DNA of 64,000 nucleotides from Basidiobolus meristosporus CBS 931.73. Lineage: Eukaryota; Basidiobolomycota; Basidiobolomycetes; Basidiobolales; Basidiobolaceae. The position numbers and the translations under genes are program-made. This document shows, piece after piece, positions 57,548 to 64,000 of the stretch (positions are counted from its first letter, which is position 1; each line of letters opens with the position of its first letter). The notes under the pieces were generated by a model that saw nothing but the letters and a program-made list of their open reading frames with translations, ran no database searches and was not told where the DNA came from. The stretch covers positions 1-64,000 of the forward strand of contig MCFE01000097.1 of NCBI GenBank assembly GCA_002104905.1, written 5' to 3'.

Positions 57548-58627
57548 ATGATGTACAGAATAAGTTGCTTCGTTCTCCTATCTTTTGCTTCCACACTCGC
57601 GGTACAGGGGCAAGACACTGAGATGAAGACCCACACTTACCCTTTAGAAACAGTCACATGGTACATTGAGACTGAACTTGTCACTGGGACTATTCCTGCC
57701 CACACCCAAATAGCCTCGGTGTCAGCAGTCGCCTACACCGAAACTCTGAGTGGTGATACGATCATTGAAAATGCAGGCCGTTCGGATGTTACAAGAGCCA
57801 TTTCCCCAGAAACGGTCACTCGAGAAATACCTGGGACAGTGGTTGAGGATTCTCTGCAGTTGACCAGCATCACTAGAACCTTGTGGTCTTCGCAGTTTAC
57901 TGAAACACTTTCTGAACAAACAATTACCGAGTCCGATATTACCGATGACCTGAGTACGATAACTGGCCCAGCTACTAGTGGAGTGATTATTGGGACAGTT
58001 GTCGAAATGCTCTCCTCAAGACAAGTAATCAATACAATTCCGGGGCCAACCGTAACCAACTATATTGGAGTAGGTGATCCTTTGGTACAAACAAGTGCCG
58101 GGTCAGTAACCACTCAGTACAGCGCATACACCGAGTATATTGAAACGCTGGACTCCACCCTTGTAACTCGGGTTATCCCCACCTCATCTATAATGCGCCA
58201 GGTTACCATTAGCACCATCTCTTCCTCTGGCAGTGTAAGTGGCATCAGTAGCTCAAGAGGCCCTTCCGTTTCCCCCTCTGGTAGTGTAAGTGGCATCAGT
58301 AGCTCAAGAGGCCCTTCCGTTTCCCCCTCTGGTAGTGTAAGCGGTATCAGCAGCTCAAGAGGTCCTCCAGTCACCCCTACGGTGACAGTCACCTCGAATG
58401 TAACAACAACAACTACTGCGGGAGCGACCGTTAGCCAGACTACCACTGTACACAGTACCCTTGGGACTCAGCATGCAGGCAGTCTTACTCATTCGAGTGG
58501 TAGGTCAATCACCTCTTCCCCGTCCGGCACGAAATGCCCTACCCCATCGACGACTTGCAAGCCCAAGTCAATTAGATGCCACACCAAGCCTAAGCCCAAG
58601 CCCTCAAAGTGCCACACCGAACCCTAA
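57548..58627 (+). CDS. Secreted Ser/Thr-rich wall-type protein with 17-aa repeats
   Basis: 359 aa from the first of two adjacent ATGs; the frame can be extended upstream only from a TTG. A signal peptide (YRISCFVLLSFASTLAVQG) precedes about 200 residues rich in Ser, Thr, Val and Ile with recurring ETVT/TIP-GT patterns. Then come three tandem 17-residue units (SGSVSGISSSRGPSVSP) at 58226-58378, a Thr/Val stretch, and a tail with CPTPSTTCKPK, a third Cys, and a KPKPKPSKC end. The composition suggests heavy O-mannosylation and attachment to, or passage through, the wall. There is no clear GPI signal, since the protein ends Cys/Lys/Pro-rich rather than hydrophobic. The family is not recognised. 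Confidence 0.75.
   Translation: MMYRISCFVLLSFASTLAVQGQDTEMKTHTYPLETVTWYIETELVTGTIPAHTQIASVSAVAYTETLSGDTIIENAGRSDVTRAISPETVTREIPGTVVEDSLQLTSITRTLWSSQFTETLSEQTITESDITDDLSTITGPATSGVIIGTVVEMLSSRQVINTIPGPTVTNYIGVGDPLVQTSAGSVTTQYSAYTEYIETLDSTLVTRVIPTSSIMRQVTISTISSSGSVSGISSSRGPSVSPSGSVSGISSSRGPSVSPSGSVSGISSSRGPPVTPTVTVTSNVTTTTTAGATVSQTTTVHSTLGTQHAGSLTHSSGRSITSSPSGTKCPTPSTTCKPKSIRCHTKPKPKPSKCHTEP
58226..58378 (+). repeat. 51-bp coding tandem repeat, three units
   Basis: Units start at 58226, 58277 and 58328. The first two are nearly identical at DNA level; the third carries silent and coding changes. The length is a multiple of three, so copy-number change keeps the frame. Confidence 0.9.
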
Positions 58628-58791
58628 GTCGACAAAGGAAAAACTTTATCGTATCGCAAATGGGATATTTTTAAGATTCAATAAAATAGTGTACTTGAAA
58701 ATGCGCAGTCGGTAATTTCCATCCAGCATATCAAGAGGTCTTTGCATGCATGCAAAAGGAGGTTTTTCTGTCAAGAAATTGGTCACTGAAC

Positions 58792-58800
58792 TATTTATAA
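58792..58800 (+). promoter_or_regulatory. TATA box of the CAP gene
   Basis: TATTTATAA, about 50 bases upstream of the ATG at 58848. Confidence 0.5.
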
Positions 58801-58847
58801 TCTGAGGAAGTCGCTTCCACGAGAATCCAGCCTCTCTTCCATTGACA

Positions 58848-59452
58848 ATGCTTTCCAAGTCCATACTCACCATTTCAGCCACATTCTTTTTCATTACTGC
58901 CAGTGCATTTTCGCCGGAGCGGTTGATTTGTATTGTTAATCGTGAGAGGGTCAATCGCGGACTCAGGCCGCTAGTACTCAGCAGGTAAATTCAGGCCAGC
59001 AGAAGGAGACAGTACATGTAAAAAATTAACGATCTATATCTGTAGTGAGCTGAACGATGTGTGCCAGCGTCATTCCCGGATGCAAGTCAAGTACAATCGG
59101 ATGACCCATGATAGATACGATCATTCATCAATGGATAAGGCAATCAATGAGCACGGCCTCAGGTGGACACAGTATGGCGAAAATGTCGCGCGTGGGCAAA
59201 CCAGTGAGGAGAGTGTGATGCGCGCATGGATGAATTCACCACGTAAGTGTTGAAGCTTCTCCCTTTCCTTCGATGACGATATCCTGTTGCATGTGTTTGG
59301 GAGCTAATCTGAATTATTGTCTAGCACACCGGCGGAACATTCTCAATCCTGGGTTTACCCATATGGGTGGGGCCTTGGGTCAGCCAGGATACTATTGGAC
59401 CCAAGGATTTGCCACTGTCCCAGGCCGCTACAACCCGCCAATTTGTCCATAG
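58848..59452 (+). CDS. Secreted CAP-domain (SCP/PR-1/Pry) protein
   Basis: Three exons (58848-58984, 59046-59242, 59325-59452; introns 61 and 82 nt) give 153 aa. A signal peptide (SILTISATFFFITASAFS) is followed by one CAP domain: NRERVNRGLRPLVLSSELND, then CQRHSRMQ, then MTHDRYDH, then the WTQYGENVARGQTSEESVM block, then AWMNSPPHRRNIL, and finally FTHMGGALG and YYWTQGFA. The His and Glu residues of the central cavity are present. Fungal CAP proteins bind sterols or fatty acids outside the cell. The protein is short and has no extension. Splicing was chosen because all three joins restore conserved CAP sequence and the total is a whole number of codons. Confidence 0.9.
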
Positions 59453-60797
59453 AAGTGCTTAGATACTGCAGTAAATTAAATCACATAACACTCACGCTTG
59501 CCACTTGAAACAATAAATATAATACGTATTCAAGCGCATGTTCACACAGCTTGAATATTAGACACTCTCCGAATGTTATTACCGTTGACAAAAACCACTG
59601 GGCGGGAATAATATAGTGAGCTACAGAGTTGGAAGTAGCCTAATGCCAATTAAAGATAAAGTTTTATACAGTATTTTTAGATCTTAATAACAGATCTGAA
59701 TACTAGGCTACCCATTTCGAAGTTTCTTCCGATAAATGGTCCGTAAAACCCAAGGTATGTACTCTGGAGAGTGAAGTGACTCCCTGCATCTGATAGAGAT
59801 CAGTTATGCATCACCATTTATCATACATGTTAAAACTTTAGATCGGCTTCGCAGGCATGTACAGCACAAGCACCCAGTGACTGATTTTCCCGGAGGATAA
59901 TGCCAGATTTTTGTGTTAGGCTTTCAGTTATGTGTTGTACAGTGGAGATATTCTCTAATTGCTGATATCAATTCATTGGCAATCAATCGCCTTGCCCAAA
60001 CGTTTTTAAAGTTGTCCGGTATGTTAAGCTCTCCCTACGCAATAAGAAAAATCCAACCAACATTTTTTCGATTTCCGTTTAGTCGAAGTGAGTACACATT
60101 GGAATAATAACTCATAAAAATTGGGACGGACTGCTATATACTTGGTGGAATTGCTGCGTTTACCCAAGGCACAACTAAACCCATCGCCTCAGGCCTGTTA
60201 CACTGTCACATATCGCAGTGTGCCATCTCAATGATAAAACCAAAAATGGGCAATAGACTGTTGATTATGTCATACAATAGGAACCATTACAGAAATAAAC
60301 CACAGCGATGCTTACACATGATAATCCTATGCTGTGGAATTTCCCAGCGATATTCCGAATATGTGGACAATCTCCATCAAGAAAGTCACATTCTCAATTG
60401 AATGTGGGATATCCTCAATCTTTACTAAATGATGCAATCAACGAACACTTGCCAACTAGGGGATTTGATCGACGCTATATGTTTCCCATAGGATGCGCAA
60501 TCATGGGACTTGCTACTTAGTGTAAGACGAGCTTCATTACGTGGGTATTTAGCATGCCGAAGGATACTGAACAATGCTAAGCAAGAGCGGTGTGAACGGT
60601 TCAGTAAAGATGAACACCCATTAAGGTATCTGCAAGCCCTGAGCTACCATATTTCCTGCCCTGAGTCACCATACCTACTACGTGATAACCATAAGTGCTG
60701 GAATAACATTCCCACCGTCCATATCTCGCACGGAAAGAGAGAGCTCAACTTGTATATAAGTGCTCCACTCACCATCTCTTGTCTTCAGTTCGAAACA
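59453..60797. other. Long intergenic region upstream of the subtilisin gene
   Basis: No supported gene. A TATATAAG box at 60752-60759 lies about 40 bases before the protease start. Small frames (59913, 60308, 60510) lack family resemblance. Confidence 0.5.
60752..60759 (+). promoter_or_regulatory. TATA box of the subtilisin gene
   Basis: GTATATAAG, 39-46 bases upstream of the ATG at 60798. Confidence 0.6.
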
Positions 60798-62044
60798 ATG
60801 GTTAGCTTTAACTTCCTTGCAATCACCACTCTGGTCACCGTAGTATTCTCGAATGCCCTGGTTGAGGCTCAACTTGGGAAGCTGGAGAATCGCTATATTA
60901 TCAAACTGAAGAGCGAGGCCAACTCAAAGCAAGGTAAACTCCTCATTCCCGACATTATAATGGTTCGTACTAAAGATGATACCGTTTAGTTGACCAATTC
61001 TTGAAGTCGAAGTTGGATCAATATAACCGTGGTCGTAGTGGCGGCAATACTATTCGTAATGAACTACGTACTAGATTCAATATGGATACATTCAAGGCGT
61101 ATGCAGGAACTCTCAGCAAGGATCTGGTTTCCGAGTTGCGTAGCCATTCGGATATTGACTACATTGAGCCTGAACAAGTGTACACCCTGCATGAATCACA
61201 GACAAATCCTCCCAGCTGGGGCCTATCCAGAATCTCTCAAAGAGTGCTGAACCTGACTGCTCCATACTTGTATCCCGACTCAGCTGGAGAGGGAGTCGAT
61301 GTCTATGTAATCGACACTGGGATTTATGCTGCCCATCAAGACTTCGAGGGTAGAGCCAGTCTTCCTATCAGTTTCATCGATGGCGAAGCAGCAGAGGATC
61401 TAAACGGCCATGGAACACATGTTGCTGGAACCGTCGGTGGCAAGACTTTTGGTGTTGCCAAAAAAGCCAACCTGATTGGCGTCAAAGTATTAAGTGGGGC
61501 AGGTACTGGGAGCACATCTGGCGTGATTGCTGGTGTCAATTGGGTAGCGAACCAAGTAAAGTCTAGTGGACGCAAAAGTGTAGCCAATATGTCATTGGGT
61601 GGCGGTAAGAGTCAAGCTCTTGTCGCCGCTGTGGAGGCAGCTGTCAAAGCCGGTGTTAGTTTCATTGTTGCGGCTGGTAATGAAAGCCAAGATGCCTGTA
61701 ACTTTACACCAGCCAATGCACCATCCGCTTTTGCAGTTGGCTCCACCACCCAAACCGATTCTCGTCGATACACTAGTAATTGGGGAGCATGTGTTAAGCT
61801 CTCAGCTCCGGGAACTGAGATCAATTCAGCATACATAGGGGCAGTGGATGCCTCCAAGAAGCTCTCCGGCACCAGTATGGCAAGTCCACATGTTGCTGGT
61901 GTTGCCGCACTACTCTTAAGCAAGGGCACTGTGTCAACACCACAAGAAGTCTACGATGCTTTGACTTCTGCTGCGACCAAAGACGTGCTGACCGATCTCA
62001 AGGGGGCCACGCCTAATCTCCTATTATACAGCTCACAGGAGTAA
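60798..62044 (+). CDS. Secreted subtilisin-like serine protease (S8, proteinase K type)
   Basis: Two exons (60798-60933 and 60990-62044; intron 56 nt) give 396 aa. A signal peptide (about residues 1-24) leads into an I9 inhibitor propeptide (RYIIKLKSEA to DIDYIEPEQVYTL). The mature enzyme starts near residue 115 at QTNPPSWGLSRIS. The catalytic triad is complete: Asp154 (YVIDTGIY), His186 (NGHGTHVAGT) and Ser341 (GTSMASPHVAG). The oxyanion Asn276 is in AAGNES. DVLTDLKGATPNLLLY is the usual family end. It should degrade extracellular protein after removal of the propeptide. Nothing in the frame is damaged. Confidence 0.95.
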
Positions 62045-63022
62045 ATACTGGCATCCATTCGATGGATCTGGCTGAGTATGTATTTATGCACAACGCATCC
62101 AAACCCATCCAAGAAGTAAGATTAAGAATTAGTAAAACGAATTCTGCATTAAAACGTCCAATACAAATTTGAACAATATTCACATTATGTTTAAAGATCA
62201 CGAGGTCTGTTGCTTGGCTTTCTATACTTGGAAATACCCACTGCGGCTTGCATACGGTGAAAGATATACATCAAAATAGTAGATGGAATGGAATTCTGAG
62301 GGTTTAGGCGTGTTTTTCTTTGTCAAACATGAAATCATCATCACCTTTTGAATATGCTTGCACTGGGCTAAGAGAATATGTCAAGCACAAGTTGATATGT
62401 TTCATCGTGATCTGCTCAATCGAGATATGCTCATCTGCCATCTGTAAGTTGACTGGCTACTGGAGCACTACTATACAAACATTGGAAATTCCACCAATAC
62501 TACTTGAATATATGTGGCTACTGTTCCAAAATATGGCCTATGGAACAGTTATGTCTCACTTCTTTCGGGCTTTTATACCGCATGGTTGATGTCGTTGATA
62601 GCAGCTTCATAGCCCAGTTTAGAATAGGCCATTGCCATATTTCGTCTCCAGAATCATTAGCCAGATTTATAAGCCAGTCATATTTACATTATCAGGTTGC
62701 TTAAATTCCAACTGGAAGGTAGGGGTGATATGTAAAACATCTCAACAATGATGCCAGAAAAGGTAAGCTGGTCAGCCTGCATCCTATTTATGTGTGAGTA
62801 TGTACTGCATATGCATAGCACAGATAGAAGATCCAGTCGCCACAACTATAGGATTAAGTGGGTAGACTCCACCTTATTGTTCTATGTAGTACTTATTTGT
62901 TCTGTCTGTATATACTTGATGATGGTTTTACTAAGCACATCAACATCTCATCTGATCTTTTGGAAGCATAATCAATTGATGCGACAATATTGTTGTAGAT
63001 TTTGTATTTTAAACCCAAATAT
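62045..63022. other. No recognisable gene
   Basis: AT-rich flank downstream of the protease. The frames at 62320 and 62748 lack support. CpG content falls again toward the right. Confidence 0.45.
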
Positions 63023-63425
63023 TGTTGCAAGATTCTAGGGAGTTTTGGAAGTGATTCGGAGGACTAGAGGAATTGCATGATACTCGTTTGTTGTTTTTTT
63101 GAGGTCAATAATGTATTTATACGTTTAGGAGAACTTTGTAAAGCTAACAATAAGAATGTCTTATAGAGGGCTCCAGGAAGCTGTGTGCAAATACTGGAGG
63201 CTTTTGGACAAGTTTGAGAATACAGATAACTTCCAGACCTTAACTAATTCCGAGAATTATCCAAAATCTTACATACTAAATCTTGACAAAACAAGCACAT
63301 GGAAGTACTCTAAGAGCATGTATGTAAGTAAATCCTGACAAGGAATTTGGTCAGAATTCTCAAAGAGTTGTAGGTAACAATCCAAGTGACTAAGTTAGGT
63401 GAATATTTAGGTAAATTGGGGCAGG
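63023..63425 (-). repeat. Diverged copia-type LTR
   Basis: It starts TGTTGCAAGATTCTAGGGAG and shares blocks with the reversed family-2 LTR: TTGGAAGTGATT, TGGACAAGTTTGAGAAT, and TAAATCCTGACAAGGAATTTGGTC...GACTAAGTTAGGTGAATATTTAGG. It is a related but separate LTR subfamily. The far end is not well defined. Confidence 0.7.
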
Positions 63426-63490
63426 AAATATCAAGGTTTATAAGCAGTGTTCTCAGTAACTAAGTTGATGGACTATTTAGGTGGAAAAAA

Positions 63491-63770
63491 GTTGCAAGAT
63501 TCTAACAAGTATTGGAAGTGATTTAGAATACTAGAAGAGTTACATATTGTTTGCCTATTGTTTTATTGAGTTCAAATAAAGTATATATACTTTTAGGGGA
63601 ACTTCTTAAGCCTAATCATATGGATGCTTTAAGAAAGGTCCAAGGAAATAGTGTACAAAGTTTCAGGGGCTTTTGGACCAGTTACCATTTCTTGATCAGT
63701 GGAATATGGGATCATTCAGGTTTAGTCACTCCTGAGTATGGCTCAAAATTAGGAATATCGCCATAGCTAT
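63491..63770 (-). repeat. Second diverged LTR, truncated
   Basis: It begins GTTGCAAGATTCTAACAAGTATTGGAAGTGATTTAG, parallel to the preceding LTR, and includes the TATATACTTTTAGGGGAACTT and GGCTTTTGGACCAGTT blocks. The distal third is missing or too diverged to follow. Confidence 0.6.
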
Positions 63771-64000
63771 TCTAATGAGTTCTCAAAGATACTCAAAAGC
63801 CTATCTAATAGCAGAGCAACTGAAGGAAAGCGTATAACTTGTAGGTGTTTTGTCAGATAGTGTATGAAGGATTAATAGGCTTGTTACAGGTAGATACACT
63901 AAATAGCAGTATATTGAGCCAACTTGGCCGTGCAGAATAGCTCAAGTGATCATGGTATCAGCAAGATTTGATTGATATAACAATTATCAGTTTAAGAATG
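63771..64000. other. No feature seen at the right window edge
   Basis: AT-rich, low CpG. No frame is supported. Confidence 0.4.

Noticed and set aside
59059-59253. Stand-alone 64-aa gene
   Set aside because: It is the middle exon of the CAP gene. Flanking exons and splice sites restore the whole domain.

Overview
This window is fungal nuclear DNA. The protein-coding genes are spliced with short GT-AG introns (mostly 55-80 nt) and encode eukaryotic and fungal functions: GlcN-6-P acetyltransferase, serine palmitoyltransferase subunit 2, an NDR-kinase MOB activator, mitochondrial sulfide:quinone oxidoreductase, a proteinase K-like secreted protease and a CAP/PR-1 secreted protein. I cannot assign the lineage securely. 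No tRNA, rRNA or CRISPR array was seen.

Bases 1 to about 38,975 are an AT-rich, visibly CpG-poor graveyard of nested mobile elements, with no host gene recognised. It holds: (i) one almost complete but dead Ty1/copia element, 'A' (6351-11273), with 369-bp LTRs and a half-tRNA-type primer site; (ii) many copies of a second Ty1/copia family with LTRs of about 350 bp, including solo LTRs with target duplications; (iii) a TIR-bounded element, 'Y' (copies ending at 4584 and spanning 14145-17916), plus a 732-bp foldback relative with the same ends (12350-13081); (iv) an unrecognised repeat, 'X' (22330-26029, with fragments at 759-1602 and 13307-13928); (v) remnants of a gag-protease and of a Tnp2-like transposase. 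The block 21044-37304 is a 16.3-kb nest. It lies between matching 5-bp duplications (TTCTA) in an older, opposite-strand copia copy. Inside it, two copies (C and D) share an LTR-to-integrase junction and a nonsense codon, so they look like copies of one gag-less defective derivative.

Bases about 39,950-62,050 are gene-dense and CpG-normal. On the minus strand are GNA1, a family S9 peptidase-like protein whose catalytic Ser codon reads Phe, an SLC25 mitochondrial carrier, a Sel1-repeat protein, MOB2 and SQR/HMT2. LCB2 is on the plus strand. The last part (56.2-62.0 kb) is a run of four plus-strand genes for secreted proteins: a Cys-containing protein of unknown function, a Ser/Thr-rich wall-type protein with a 51-bp tandem repeat, a CAP-domain protein and a subtilisin. 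After 63.0 kb, diverged copia-type LTR sequence returns.

The housekeeping genes do not form one pathway. GNA1 feeds UDP-GlcNAc and chitin, LCB2 starts sphingolipid synthesis, MOB2 activates the NDR kinase of polarity and wall growth, and SQR oxidises sulfide in mitochondria. The secreted cluster probably acts at the cell surface or outside the cell.
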